A DNA stretch of 64,000 bases from JAJDTQ01 sp965204235 (lineage in GTDB: Bacteria > Desulfobacterota > Binatia > UBA9968 > JAJDTQ01): assembly GCA_965204235.1 (NCBI GenBank), contig OZ241979.1, positions 1,674,001 through 1,738,000 on the forward strand, given 5' to 3'. The position numbers and the translations under genes are program-made. Under the pieces are notes generated by a model. That model ran no database searches. It was not told the origin of the DNA and saw only the letters and a program-made list of their open reading frames with translations. Below, piece by piece: positions 25,623 through 35,400 of the stretch; the stretch's first letter is position 1; every line of letters starts with the position of its first letter.

Positions 25623-26720
25623 CTAGTTGATGCCCATGAGCCTCTTGAGCAGCTTCTCCCCGTCCGGCGTAAGGGACTGGTACCGCTTGAGCCCCTCGTT
25701 GAAGTCTTCCGCGGTGCCCAACGAGACCTCGTAGCCCGCGACCCCCGCGGCCTTCAGGAACCCGGCGTCCTTCGTGGTGGACTCGAAGGCTTTCTTCCAG
25801 ACGTCGTAAACGTCGTCCGGAACACCGGGCTGCAGTACGTAGATCCGGCTGAACGTGTTGAACCTCTGGGCCACGAGAAAGGCGTTCTGCTGCTCCTCGG
25901 TGGCCTTCACCACCTCGAAGATGTGCGGCACGTTGGTGGCTCCGAGCCTGCCGAGCCAGTCCTTGGACGGCTCCTTTTCCCACCAGAAGATGGGGGCCGC
26001 CTTCTTGTCGGTGATCCATTTCGGGAACAGCCGCGGCACGTTCTCCTCCACGCAGCGATCGACGCCTTCCATCTCGTCCCGGTCGAAGGCGGCCATGATC
26101 TCGGAGGTGCCGCCGTAGCCATAGACCATCTTGATCGGGCCGCCCAGATCCTGCACGAACTGGGGGCCGATGCCGAAGGCCGCGCCCGGAGCATTGCCGC
26201 CGCTGGTCACCGGCTTGCCGCGTTCGACCAGATCCGCGTAGGTCGTGCCGATGCTGCGGCGGACGCACCAGATACGAGGCACCTCGCCCGAACTGGGGCT
26301 TCCCAGCACCCGCACGGTCTCGAGGTCGAAATCCGGCACGTCCTTGCCCGCCAGCTCGCGCTGGACGAACCGGGGATGGAGCAGTCCCAGGGTCAGACCG
26401 TCCGGCTTGGCCTTCATGGCCCGGCGCAGACCCCGGAGCTGGCCCGCCCCCGGCACGTTGCGGACGATGAACGACGGGTTGCCCGGCAGGTAATTGCCGA
26501 CGAAACGCGCCACCAGCCGGGAGAACGTGTCGTAACCGCCTCCGGGGGCCGACCCTACGATGATCGTCACCGGCTTGGACTCGAAGAGCTTGGCCAGCTC
26601 TGCCTGGGAACGCTGGGCCCAAGCGCCGGACGGCGCCAGCAGCGAGCCCGCCAGCGCCAGGGCCGAAAGACCGCCAAAGAACCGCAGTAAACGGCCCTTT
26701 CTCGTGAACTTCTCCAACAT
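25623..26720 (-). CDS. TTT-type substrate-binding protein (Bug/TctC-like)
   Basis: A 365-residue protein with a signal peptide (SALALAGSLLAPSGAWAQ) and Bug-like motifs KPVTIIVGSAPGGGYDTFSR and RNVPGAGQLRGLR. ATG follows an AAGGAGG site. It faces the second tctAB pair from the opposite strand, so supply to that permease is likely but not operon-linked. Regions after residue 170 diverge from classic Bug proteins, and the ligand is unknown. The protein is about 30 residues longer than usual. Confidence 0.87.
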   Translation of the reverse strand: MLEKFTRKGRLLRFFGGLSALALAGSLLAPSGAWAQRSQAELAKLFESKPVTIIVGSAPGGGYDTFSRLVARFVGNYLPGNPSFIVRNVPGAGQLRGLRRAMKAKPDGLTLGLLHPRFVQRELAGKDVPDFDLETVRVLGSPSSGEVPRIWCVRRSIGTTYADLVERGKPVTSGGNAPGAAFGIGPQFVQDLGGPIKMVYGYGGTSEIMAAFDRDEMEGVDRCVEENVPRLFPKWITDKKAAPIFWWEKEPSKDWLGRLGATNVPHIFEVVKATEEQQNAFLVAQRFNTFSRIYVLQPGVPDDVYDVWKKAFESTTKDAGFLKAAGVAGYEVSLGTAEDFNEGLKRYQSLTPDGEKLLKRLMGIN

Positions 26721-26831
26721 GGGAATACCTCCTTGGCGTAATGATCCGTCGAACAGACCAAGCCCTCATAATCCAGCCGTCCGTTGAACGCAAGCTCGAT
26801 TCGTCGAAAACTTTACCCGGGATTCCCTTTC

Positions 26832-26937
26832 GGAAACTCTGAACAATTGCCCTCGTTCGTCCTGAGCGTAGCGGAGCGAAGTCGAAGGATGCGTTTTCGA
26901 AGAAACCCCTCGTCGTGAGGCCGCTGCGTCCGGTTCC
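26832..26937 (+). mobile_element. MITE-like element, copy B (degenerate)
   Basis: The left half is clear (GGAAACTCTGAACAATTG and the core CGTCCTGAGCGTAGCGGAGC). The right half is diverged and only a terminal GGTTCC is recognisable, with no matching target duplication (TTTC versus CCGG). It lies in the 357-bp gap between the binding-protein gene and brxA. The rest of that gap holds only the putative BREX promoter. Confidence 0.65.
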
Positions 26938-27005
26938 CCGGACGCATCCACGGATGCCGCTCATGGAATCGTTTTCGATTCGGTTTTCAATAACTGGAAA
27001 ATTTA

Positions 27006-27033
27006 ACCGGCCAGTTTGCCGGTATAGTTGACA
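27006..27033 (+). promoter_or_regulatory. Putative BREX promoter/operator region
   Basis: Upstream of brxA an inverted repeat ACCGGC-N6-GCCGGT (27006-27023) abuts TATAGT (27023-27028) and TTGACA (27028-27033). TATAGT could be a -10 box overlapped by the inverted repeat as operator. TTGACA could be a -35 without a clear -10. No regulator of the BrxR/WYL type is encoded nearby. Confidence 0.35.
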
Positions 27034-27077
27034 ACAGCTTGTCTTCGATTCCGAAACCTGCTAGGCTCCCTCCCGAC

Positions 27078-27917
27078 ATGAGTGCGACATCCGACCTGGA
27101 CTTCGAGCGCGGGATCGTCGGCCTTCCCCCAAGCGAGGCCTCGACTTGGGGATTCCGTTTGGGTGAACGGGGAACCCACACGAGCCGGACGATCATGCTC
27201 GACGAAATCACGCAGCTTCTGGCGGCCGTGCCCGGGGCGGCGTCCCGCGAGGATTATGCGGATGCCGTCACCGCGGGCAACTGCCTGGGAAAGAAGACCG
27301 CGGCGAACCGCAGGATCTCGCTGCAACACCTGAAGGAACTCTACGGTCTCGAACCGCGGGCAATCCTCTTTCGCGTCTTCAGGGACCTGTGGCCCCGCCA
27401 TGAATCGAGCCGTCCTTTGCTGGCGCTTCTGCTCGCACTGGCCCGGGACCCGCTGCTTCGGGCCGCGGCGGCAGCCGTCCTTCGGACCCCCTGCGGACAC
27501 GAGCTTTCGCGGCAACCCATGAAGGACGCCCTGTCCGAGGCCACCGGCGACCGTCTGAACCAGGACACCCTGGACAAGGCCGTGCGCAATGCGGCTTCGT
27601 CCTGGACCCAATCCGGTCATCTGAGGGGAAGGGGCCGGAAGAGCCGTCAACGCGTCCGGGCGACGCCCGCGGCCGCGGCGTACGCGTTGCTCCTCGGATT
27701 CGCCGTCGGCCGAAGGGGGCGCCTGCTGTTCGAGACCCCGTGGGCCGCGGTCCTGGATTCCGACCCCGGTGGATTGATCGACGCCGCGGTCGAGGCCAAG
27801 AGGCTCGGGCTGATGGACCTCAAACAGTCCGGGCGCATGATTGACGTGTCGTTCCCGGCCATGTTCACTGAAAAGGAAGGAGCGTCGATCCGTGGGCCGC
27901 ATCGACAGGCTGGCTGA
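27078..27917 (+). CDS. brxA: BREX protein BrxA (DUF1819)
   Basis: From ATG 27078 the product has 279 residues. The diagnostic DUF1819 stretch is TSRTIMLDEITQLLAAVPGA near residue 35, followed by a helical domain with NRRISLQHLKELYGLEP. BrxA is a small DNA-binding component of the BREX phage-exclusion system, needed with the other Brx/Pgl proteins for discrimination of unmethylated DNA. It is the first gene of the operon and overlaps brxB by 26 bases. At 279 residues it is longer than the roughly 200 residues common in type 1 systems. No strong ribosome binding site is seen before the ATG. Confidence 0.85.
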   Translation: MSATSDLDFERGIVGLPPSEASTWGFRLGERGTHTSRTIMLDEITQLLAAVPGAASREDYADAVTAGNCLGKKTAANRRISLQHLKELYGLEPRAILFRVFRDLWPRHESSRPLLALLLALARDPLLRAAAAAVLRTPCGHELSRQPMKDALSEATGDRLNQDTLDKAVRNAASSWTQSGHLRGRGRKSRQRVRATPAAAAYALLLGFAVGRRGRLLFETPWAAVLDSDPGGLIDAAVEAKRLGLMDLKQSGRMIDVSFPAMFTEKEGASIRGPHRQAG

Positions 27918-28455
27918 GCGCTACAGGCGCCACATCGCGCTGCCGTGGCGGAAGGACCTCGCCGGCGCGGAGCGCACCATCTTCATCGTCTATGACAAGA
28001 GCGACGAGCGGCGGCTGCGAGCACGCAAGGCCCTCTTCGAGATGGCGACCCGGGATCTCGGGCACGGCTGGATCGACTGCGACCTGACCCGGACGTTCGC
28101 GATGTGGATGGCGGACGTCGAGTATCGGGACAGCTACTTCGAGTCCCCGCAGGACCTGGACCTGAAACTGGAGGACGACCTCCTGAACCACGTTGCCGAC
28201 AGGGTGCGGCGAGCACTGGCGGAGGTGGACGACAACTCGGTGGTTGCGGTCTCCGGGATCGCCTCGCTGTTCGGGTTCCTCCGCGTATCGGAACTGATGC
28301 AGGCGATAGAACCGGACGTCGAGGGCCGCATCGCGGTCTTCTTTCCCGGCGAGTACGAGGACGGCAACTATCGGCTGCTGGACGCACGGGACGGGTGGAA
28401 CTACCTGGCGACCCCCATCACTTTACGGGACCACCGAGGAGTGTACGAGGCATGA
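27892..28455 (+). CDS. brxB: BREX protein BrxB (DUF1788)
   Basis: The start is taken at GTG 27892, behind a GGAAGGAG site, giving 187 residues. The DUF1788 pattern is visible: ERTIFIVYDKSDERRLRARK, FEMATRDLGHGWIDCDLTRT, VSGIASLFGFLRVSELMQAI and IAVFFPGEYEDGNYRLLDAR. BrxB is an essential small component of type 1 BREX of unknown biochemical activity, thought to bridge BrxC and PglZ. Its stop overlaps the brxC start (ATGA). Confidence 0.9.
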   Translation: MGRIDRLAERYRRHIALPWRKDLAGAERTIFIVYDKSDERRLRARKALFEMATRDLGHGWIDCDLTRTFAMWMADVEYRDSYFESPQDLDLKLEDDLLNHVADRVRRALAEVDDNSVVAVSGIASLFGFLRVSELMQAIEPDVEGRIAVFFPGEYEDGNYRLLDARDGWNYLATPITLRDHRGVYEA

Positions 28456-31400
28456 AGAACCGGGAGGTCTATCAGCGGGATCCCTTCGAGATCGCGCTCC
28501 TGAACAACGGCGTCGCGACCGTGACGGACGCACGGACCGGCGACGAGCGCCGCACGCTGCGCTTCGAGCTCACGCACTTCGTCTGCGAGGGCCAGTACCG
28601 GAGCGGGCTCGTCCGCGTCCTGGAATCCTACGTCCACCACCAGGGCCAGCCCGAGCAGCCGGCCGCGTGGGTCAGCGGCTTCTTCGGCAGCGGCAAGTCG
28701 CATCTGGCGAAGATGCTGCGCTTCCTGTGGACGGACTACGAGTTCCCCGAAGACGGCGCCCGCGCCCGCGGGCTGGCGCGGCTCCCGGACGACGTGCTGG
28801 AGCTGTTGACGGAGGTCTCGACCCTCGGTCGGCGAGGGCACGGGTTGCACGCCGCGGCGGGAACGCTCGGGGCCGGCGCCGGGAACAGCGTCCGGCTCGC
28901 CCTGCTCGGCATCGTGTTCAAGTCCGCGGGGCTTCCCGAGAGCCTCCCCCAGGCGCGCTTCCGCCTCTGGCTCGGGAAGAACGGCATCTACGAGCGGGTC
29001 CGCGACGCCGTCGCAGCGGCGCGCCGGGAGTCACGGTCCCGATCGGCAACGGCGCCCGGAGCCGCACGGGACCGCGGCACGGCGGAGACCGCGGATCAGG
29101 AGTTCCGGCGCGAGTTGAACGACCTGTACGTGAGCCCGCTCATCGCCCGGGCGCTGCTGGACGCGGACCCGAGCTTCGCAAGCAGCGAGAAGGACGCCCG
29201 GGCGGCCCTGCGCGCCCAGTTCCCGAGGCCCGCGGACATCACGACGGACGAGTTCACCGACGCCCTGAAGGACGCCCTCGCCCCCGGCGGCGACATGCCC
29301 TGCACGGTCGTCATCCTCGACGAGGTGCAACAGTACATCGGGGAGGACACCGGCCGCTCCTACGTGGTGCAGGAGGTCGTCGAGGCGTGCAGCAAGCGCT
29401 TCGGCGACCGCCTGCTCTTCCTGGGCACCGGACAGACGGCGCTCTCCGGCACCCCGGCGCTGCAACGGCTGCAAGGGAGGTTCACGGTCAACGTGGAACT
29501 GTCGGACCATGACGTGGAGACGGTGATCCGGCGGGTGGTCCTTGCGAAACGCACGGACCGGACGGGCGACCTCCAAGCCGCGCTGGACGCCAACGCCGGG
29601 GAGATCGACCGCCACCTGACCGGCACCCGGATCGCGCCCCGCAACGAAGACAAGCAGGTCCTGGTGGAGGATTACCCGCTGTTGCCCGTGCGCCGGCGCT
29701 TCTGGGAACAGGCGTTGCGCGCGGTCGATCGCGCGGGCACCGCGGGCCAGCTCCGCACCCAGCTCCGCATCGTGTACGACGCCATCCGCCGCACCGCCGA
29801 CGACCCGGTGGGCACGGTGGCGCCGGCCGATTTCCTGTTCGAGGAGATCTCCGCCAGCCTGCTGCAATCCGGGGTGCTGCTCCGGGAGATCCACGAAACC
29901 ATCGTCAACCAGGACGACGGCTCCCCCGGCGGGAAGCTCAAGTCCCGGCTGTGCGCGCTGGTGTTCCTGATCCGCAAACTCCCCCGCGAGGCCGGCGTGG
30001 ACAGCGGCGTGCGCGCCACCGCGGACACGCTGGCGGATCTGCTGGTGGAGGACCTGGCCGGGGGCGGCGCGGCGTTGCGCGGGCGGCTCCCGGCGCTCCT
30101 GGACGAACTGGCCGCCGCGGGCACGCTGCTGAAGCTGGACGACGAGTACAGCCTGCAAACACGGGAGAGCAGCGAGTGGGAGGCCGAGTTCCGCAACCGG
30201 CAGAGCCGTCTCGCCAACGACCTCACGGACATGAGCGGCAAGCGCGCCCAGCGGCTCGGCGCCGCGGTGCGCGATGCGTTGGGGTCCATGCGGCTCCTGC
30301 ATGGAACGTGCAAGGAGCCGCGCAAGGTCTCCCTGCACTTCGGCGCCGAGCCGCCGCCGGACGGCGGCCCCGACGTGGCGGTGTGGATACGCGACGGCTG
30401 GGGCGCCGAGGAGAAGGGCGCGGTCGCCGACGCCCGCGCGGCCGGGGCGGACAGCCCGACGGTCCACGTGTTCGTGCCGAAGTCCCGGGCGGATGAGTTG
30501 GCGCGCCTCATCGCCACCCGGCATGCCGCCAACGACACACTGGACTACAAGGGCGTCCCTTCGACCCGCGAAGGCGCCGAGGCCCGCCAGGGAATGGAGA
30601 CCCGCCGCACCGAGGCGGAGAACGGCTTGCGCGCCCTGGTGGCCGAAGTCATCGGCGGCGCGAAGGTCATCCAGGGCGGCGGCAACGAACGGTTCGAAGC
30701 GACCCTGCCCGACAAGGTGAAGGAAGCCGCCCACGCCTCCCTGGCTCGGCTCTTCCACGAGTTCGGCGACGCCGACGACCCCCGCTGGCCCAAGGCCATC
30801 GAACGCGCCCGCGGGGGCGCCGAACACCCGCTGGAGGCCCTGGACCACCCGGGCAAGACCGAGGACCACCCCGTGTGCGCCGCGGTGCTGTCCTTCGTGG
30901 GCTCCGGCAGGAAGGGGAAGGAGGTGCGCGCTCATTTCTCCGCCCCGCCCTACGGCTGGCCGAGGGACGCCATCGACGCGGCCCTCATCAGCCTGTTCGG
31001 CGCCGGGCATCTGCGCGCGGTCGTGAACGGCGCTGCGCTGCGCCCGCCCCAACTCGATCAGGCGAAGGTCCCGAACGCCGACTTCCGGGTGGAGAGCGCC
31101 GCCATCGACACCCGGCAGCGCCTGAAGCTGCGCAGGCTCTTCCAGACCGCGGGAATCGATTGCAAGCCCAACGAGGAGGCCGCGGCGGCCGGACGGTTGT
31201 TGGAGAGGCTCGGCGAGTTGGCCCGGGACACCGGAGGCGAGGCGCCGTTGCCGGAACGCCCCGACACCCGCCGCCTGTCGGATCTCGGGTCGCTTGCCGG
31301 GAACGAGCAGCTTGCGGCCATCCTCGAACGGCACGACGAGCTGGCTACGGACTTCGAGGAGTGGAGCAAGGCGCGCGCCCTGGCGGAAGAGCGTCTGCCT

Positions 31401-31967
31401 GCCTACCGGCGCTTGCTGGCTCTCGCCAGGCATGGCGAGGGGCTGGACGCAGTGCAGGAGGCGCGGCCGCAGGTCGAGGCGGTCACGGCGAACCGGAGCC
31501 TGCTGGCTCCGACGGACCCCGTGCCTGACCTCGCCGGGAAGCTGGCGGATGCGCTCCGGGGCGCCTTGGCGGATGCAGAGAAGCGCCACGCCGAAATCTA
31601 CGACGAGGAATGGCGGCGCCTGTCGAACGCGGAGAGCTGGCGGAAGATCGAGCCGAAGGCCCGTGAGGGGATACTCGGCCGGCTGCGCATCGCGAAGGCG
31701 GAGAAGGGCGCCACCGGCACGGAACAGGAAGTGCTGGACTCCCTGGAGCGTATCTCCCTGGACGGCTGGCGGACGCGCAGCGCGGCCCTCCCACAGCTCT
31801 TCGCGGACGCCCGGGCCGAGGCCGACCGGCTCATGGAGCCCGCTGTGCGTCACCTGAAGCTCGCAAGCCCTACGCTCCGCACGCCGGAAGACGTGAAGAA
31901 GTGGGTGGAAGCGACCGAACGGGAACTGCTGGACGGGATCAAGCAGGGTCCGGTCGTGGTGGGCTGA
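28452..31967 (+). CDS. brxC: BREX P-loop ATPase BrxC
   Basis: An 1171-residue ATPase, the expected size for BrxC/PglY. It begins KNREVYQRDPFEIALLNNGV and has Walker A SGFFGSGKSHLAKMLRFLW at about residue 75 and Walker B VVILDEVQQYIGED at about residue 285. After DRLLFLGTGQTALSGTPAL comes a long helical region. BrxC is a core BREX component that assembles with PglX and BrxB, and it is required for both methylation and phage exclusion in studied systems. It overlaps brxB by four bases. A HicBA module follows before pglX, an unusual interruption. Confidence 0.93.
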   Translation: MKNREVYQRDPFEIALLNNGVATVTDARTGDERRTLRFELTHFVCEGQYRSGLVRVLESYVHHQGQPEQPAAWVSGFFGSGKSHLAKMLRFLWTDYEFPEDGARARGLARLPDDVLELLTEVSTLGRRGHGLHAAAGTLGAGAGNSVRLALLGIVFKSAGLPESLPQARFRLWLGKNGIYERVRDAVAAARRESRSRSATAPGAARDRGTAETADQEFRRELNDLYVSPLIARALLDADPSFASSEKDARAALRAQFPRPADITTDEFTDALKDALAPGGDMPCTVVILDEVQQYIGEDTGRSYVVQEVVEACSKRFGDRLLFLGTGQTALSGTPALQRLQGRFTVNVELSDHDVETVIRRVVLAKRTDRTGDLQAALDANAGEIDRHLTGTRIAPRNEDKQVLVEDYPLLPVRRRFWEQALRAVDRAGTAGQLRTQLRIVYDAIRRTADDPVGTVAPADFLFEEISASLLQSGVLLREIHETIVNQDDGSPGGKLKSRLCALVFLIRKLPREAGVDSGVRATADTLADLLVEDLAGGGAALRGRLPALLDELAAAGTLLKLDDEYSLQTRESSEWEAEFRNRQSRLANDLTDMSGKRAQRLGAAVRDALGSMRLLHGTCKEPRKVSLHFGAEPPPDGGPDVAVWIRDGWGAEEKGAVADARAAGADSPTVHVFVPKSRADELARLIATRHAANDTLDYKGVPSTREGAEARQGMETRRTEAENGLRALVAEVIGGAKVIQGGGNERFEATLPDKVKEAAHASLARLFHEFGDADDPRWPKAIERARGGAEHPLEALDHPGKTEDHPVCAAVLSFVGSGRKGKEVRAHFSAPPYGWPRDAIDAALISLFGAGHLRAVVNGAALRPPQLDQAKVPNADFRVESAAIDTRQRLKLRRLFQTAGIDCKPNEEAAAAGRLLERLGELARDTGGEAPLPERPDTRRLSDLGSLAGNEQLAAILERHDELATDFEEWSKARALAEERLPAYRRLLALARHGEGLDAVQEARPQVEAVTANRSLLAPTDPVPDLAGKLADALRGALADAEKRHAEIYDEEWRRLSNAESWRKIEPKAREGILGRLRIAKAEKGATGTEQEVLDSLERISLDGWRTRSAALPQLFADARAEADRLMEPAVRHLKLASPTLRTPEDVKKWVEATERELLDGIKQGPVVVG

Positions 31968-32021
31968 GGAGGTGGGCAACGGTCGAAGGCCGGAGCACGG
32001 ATTCGGAAACAGGAGGGCACG

Positions 32022-32243
32022 ATGACCAGACAGTTGACGGCAATCATAGAGCGCGAGGGCGATGGTTACGTGTCGCTCTGCCCCGAGTTGGACATCGCCA
32101 GCCAGGGCGGGACCGTGGACGAAGCGCGCAGCAACCTGAAGGAGGCGTTGGAGCTGTTCTTCGAGGCAGCTTCCGCCACGGAGATCGAACGGCGACTGCA
32201 CAGCGAGGTGTACGTGACCCAGGTCGAGATTACAGTTGGCTAA
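32022..32243 (+). CDS. hicB: HicB-family antitoxin
   Basis: A 73-residue protein with the HicB partial RNase H-like fold: LTAIIEREGDGYVSLCPELD, then IASQGGTVDEARSNLKEALE. It ends without a separate DNA-binding domain, so it is the short HicB form. ATG is preceded by ACAGGAGGGCAC. HicB neutralises HicA, whose gene overlaps by 8 bases. The order antitoxin then toxin is reversed relative to many hicAB loci but common. The pair sits inside the BREX operon between brxC and pglX on the same strand. Confidence 0.88.
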   Translation: MTRQLTAIIEREGDGYVSLCPELDIASQGGTVDEARSNLKEALELFFEAASATEIERRLHSEVYVTQVEITVG

Positions 32244-32454
32244 GTTGCGAACTCTCTCGGGCCGCAACGTTTGCCGGTTACTCGCCGGCCACGGCTTCAC
32301 CCAGGTGAGGCGGCGAGGGAGCCATGTGTTGATGCAAAAGACGGAGGCCGGAAGCACCGTCACCATCCCGGTGCCGGATCACAAGGAACTACGTGTGGGA
32401 ACGTTGATGTCCATTATTCGGCAATCGGGGTTACCCCGGTCGTTGCTCGAGTGA
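32236..32454 (+). CDS. hicA: HicA-family mRNA interferase toxin
   Basis: A 72-residue double-stranded-RNA-binding-fold toxin. It has the typical NVCRLLAGHGFTQVRRRGSH with the catalytic histidine in RRGSHVLM, followed by VTIPVPDHKELRVGTLMSII. Translation appears to start at TTG 32236 within the end of hicB, tying toxin synthesis to antitoxin translation. The stop is 9 bp before pglX, so the module is embedded in the BREX transcript and could act if BREX expression is disturbed. Confidence 0.9.
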   Translation: MAKLRTLSGRNVCRLLAGHGFTQVRRRGSHVLMQKTEAGSTVTIPVPDHKELRVGTLMSIIRQSGLPRSLLE

Positions 32455-32463
32455 GCCGGATCG

Positions 32464-35400
32464 ATGAAGACGCTGCTACCAGATCTGCGAAGACACCTCG
32501 AACGCACCGTCGCGGACGCCCGGGACGTGGCCGAGGCCGGCGCCCGCGCGGCGCTGGAAGCGCTCGCCGTGCACGAGCACGAACCCTACGGGCACATGGA
32601 CGAGGGGCAGCGGGCGTTGCGCCGGCGGCTGCGCGCCCATGCCCGGCAGCTCGGCGACCCGCTCGACGCCCGCTCCCGCGGCCAAAGGCGGGCGATCGAA
32701 GGCCTGCTGCAGGAGTGCGCCTACGAGCACTGGCACGGCATGTTGTTCGCCCGGTTCCTCGCCGAAAACCGCCTGCTGATCGAGCCGGAGATGGGAGTCG
32801 CCGTCACCCTGGACGAATGCGAGGAACTGGCGAAGGATGAGGGCATGGACAAGTGGGGGCTGGCCGCGCGCTTCGCCCACCGGATGCTGCCCCAGGTGTT
32901 CCGGCCCGACCTTCCGGTGTTCGAGGTCCGGTTCGCGCGGGAGCACCGGCTGAAGCTGGAAGGGCTGGTCGAATGCCTGCCGGCCGACGTGTTCACGGCG
33001 ACCGATTCCCTCGGTTGGGTCTATCAGTTCTGGCAGTCCCGGAAGAAGGCGGAGGTGAACCGTTCCGAGGTCAAGATCGGCGCCGGCGAACTGCCCGCGG
33101 TCACCCAGCTCTTCACCGAGCCCTACATGGTGGGCTTCCTGCTCGACAACACCTTGGGGGCTTGGTGGGCGGCGCGGCGCCTGGGCGATGCCGACGTTCG
33201 GGGAGCCTGCGGGGAAGCCGGGTTGCGCCGGAAGGCCGCGATTCCCGGTGTGCCGCTGGACTTCTTGCGCTTCGTGCAGGACGTGCCCGCTTCGCGGTTG
33301 CCCCGCGACCCCGCGGACACGGACTCGCCGACGTCGGGCGAAGCGCCGCCGGCCGCCGGGGAACGAGTTCGGGAAACTCTGAACAATTGTTCCGTTCGTC
33401 CTGAGCGTAGCGAAGCGAAGTCGAAGGACGCACTTTCCCATAGAGAGAGACGCCTGAAGCCAGGATTGATCAGAGGTTCCTTCGTTCCATCCAGGGGGGA
33501 CGACCAAGCGACTCTGCCCGGGTGGCGTCCCGCCGCGGGCGCCTTCCGCGGCTGGCCGGAGCGTTTGGGGGAGTGGAAGATCCTCGACCCCTGCTGCGGC
33601 TCGGGGCACTTCCTGGTCGGCGCCTTCTCGATGCTGGTCCCCATGCGCATGGCGCGGGAGGGCCTTGCCGCCCGCGATGCGGTGGATGCGGTCCTGCGGG
33701 ACAACCTGCACGGGCTGGAACTGGACCCGCGATGCGTGGAGCTCGCGGTGTTCGCCCTTGCCCTCGCCGCCTGGACGTACCCCGGTGCGGAGGGGTATCG
33801 GCCCCTGCCGGAACTCGACGTCGCCTGCTCGGGGCTGGCGCCCAACGCGACCAGGGAACAGTGGGCCGCGCTGGCGGAGCTGGCCGCGGCCGCCGGTGGG
33901 ATGCCCCCGGCGCGCGACCTGTTCGAGGTCGAAGACACGCTGCTCTCCGCGCCGCTGCGCAACAGCCTGGACGCGCTCCACCATCTGTTCGGACAGGCGC
34001 CGGAACACGGTTCGCTCATCGACCCGCACGCGCTGGAGGCCGACCTCTACCAGAGCGACTTCGAGTCGGTGCGGGCGTCGTTCGCCGCCGCGCTCGAACG
34101 GGAGCGAATGGGCGACGAGCAGACGGAGCACGCGGTGGCCGCGCAGGGGATGGCGCGGGCCGCGGAGTTGCTGGCCGGGCGCTACCACCTGGTGGCTACC
34201 AACGTGCCGTACCTCGCCCGCGGCAAGCAGGGCGAGAATCTGCGCGCCTTCTGCCAGCGGCGCCACCCCGACGCGAAGAACGATTTGGCCACCGTGTTCC
34301 TGGAACGCTGCCTGGAACTGTGCGAGGAAGGCGGAACCGCCAGCCTCGTGCTGCCGCAGAACTGGCTGTTCCTCACCGGCTACCGGAGATTGCGGGAGAA
34401 GCTGCTGAAGACGGAGACTTGGCGTCTGCTGGCGCGGTTGGGGCCGGGCGCTTTCGAGACCATCAGCGGAGAGGTCGTCAAGGCGGTCCTGCTCACCCTG
34501 AGCCGCGGACGCCCCGCCGTCCATTCGGGCGGACTGTTCGACGATGCCCCGGAACCGGAGGCCGGAACGATGTACGGCCTGGACGTCTCCGAATCCCGCA
34601 CCGCGGGCGAGAAGGCCGCCCGGTTGCGGGAAGCGGAAATCACCGGGGTCGAGCAGGCCCGACAGTTGGGGAATCCTGATGCGCGGGTGGCGCTGATCGG
34701 TGTAACTGGTGAGCTATTGGAGAAGCATTCAACGGGGCACCAAGGCATCAGCACCGGCGACAACCCGGCCATGAGACGTTTATTCTGGGAGCAACCGCTG
34801 TCGAGTCGATGGGTGTTCTTCCACAGCACCGTTGAAGAAACGACTATTTACGGCGGAATGTCGTCCGTTCTGGATTGGGCCAACGCGGGACGCGACATGG
34901 CGGCGTTGCGAGGTACTGCCGCATGGGAACACCGTGGAGTCGCTGTCAGTCAAATAGGAAGGCTTTCCGTTACCCTTTATCAAGGTGAAAAGTTCGACAC
35001 GAACATGTCGGCGTTACCGGTCGTAAACGAGAGACACCTCCCCGCCATCTGGTGCTTCTGCTCTTCCCCCGAATACCATGACGAGGCACGGCGCATCGAC
35101 CAGGCGCTCAAGGTCACCAACGCGACGCTTGCGAAGGTCCCCTTCAACCTTGACCGCTGGACCGGGATCGCTCGGGAGAAATACCCCAACGGTCTCCCCC
35201 GCCCCTACTCCGACGATCCCACCCAATGGATCTTCCACGGCCACCCTTGCGGTTCGGTGGTCTGGGACGAGACGGAGAAACGGACCGCCCACGGCCCGCT
35301 TCGCACCGATCCCACCGTGTTGCAAGTCGCCGTCGCCCGTCTGCTAGGATACCGCTGGCCTGCGGAACAGGACCCCGGCATGGAACTGGCCGACGAACAG

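Noticed and set aside
26721..27077. An additional small gene or regulator upstream of brxA
   Set aside because: No frame has a start, a ribosome binding site and a protein-like composition. The stretch holds a degenerate mobile element and a promoter-like region.
29031..32366. An 1111-codon open frame on the minus strand
   Set aside because: It is antisense to brxC and hicBA, and its residues show the composition of a shadow frame.
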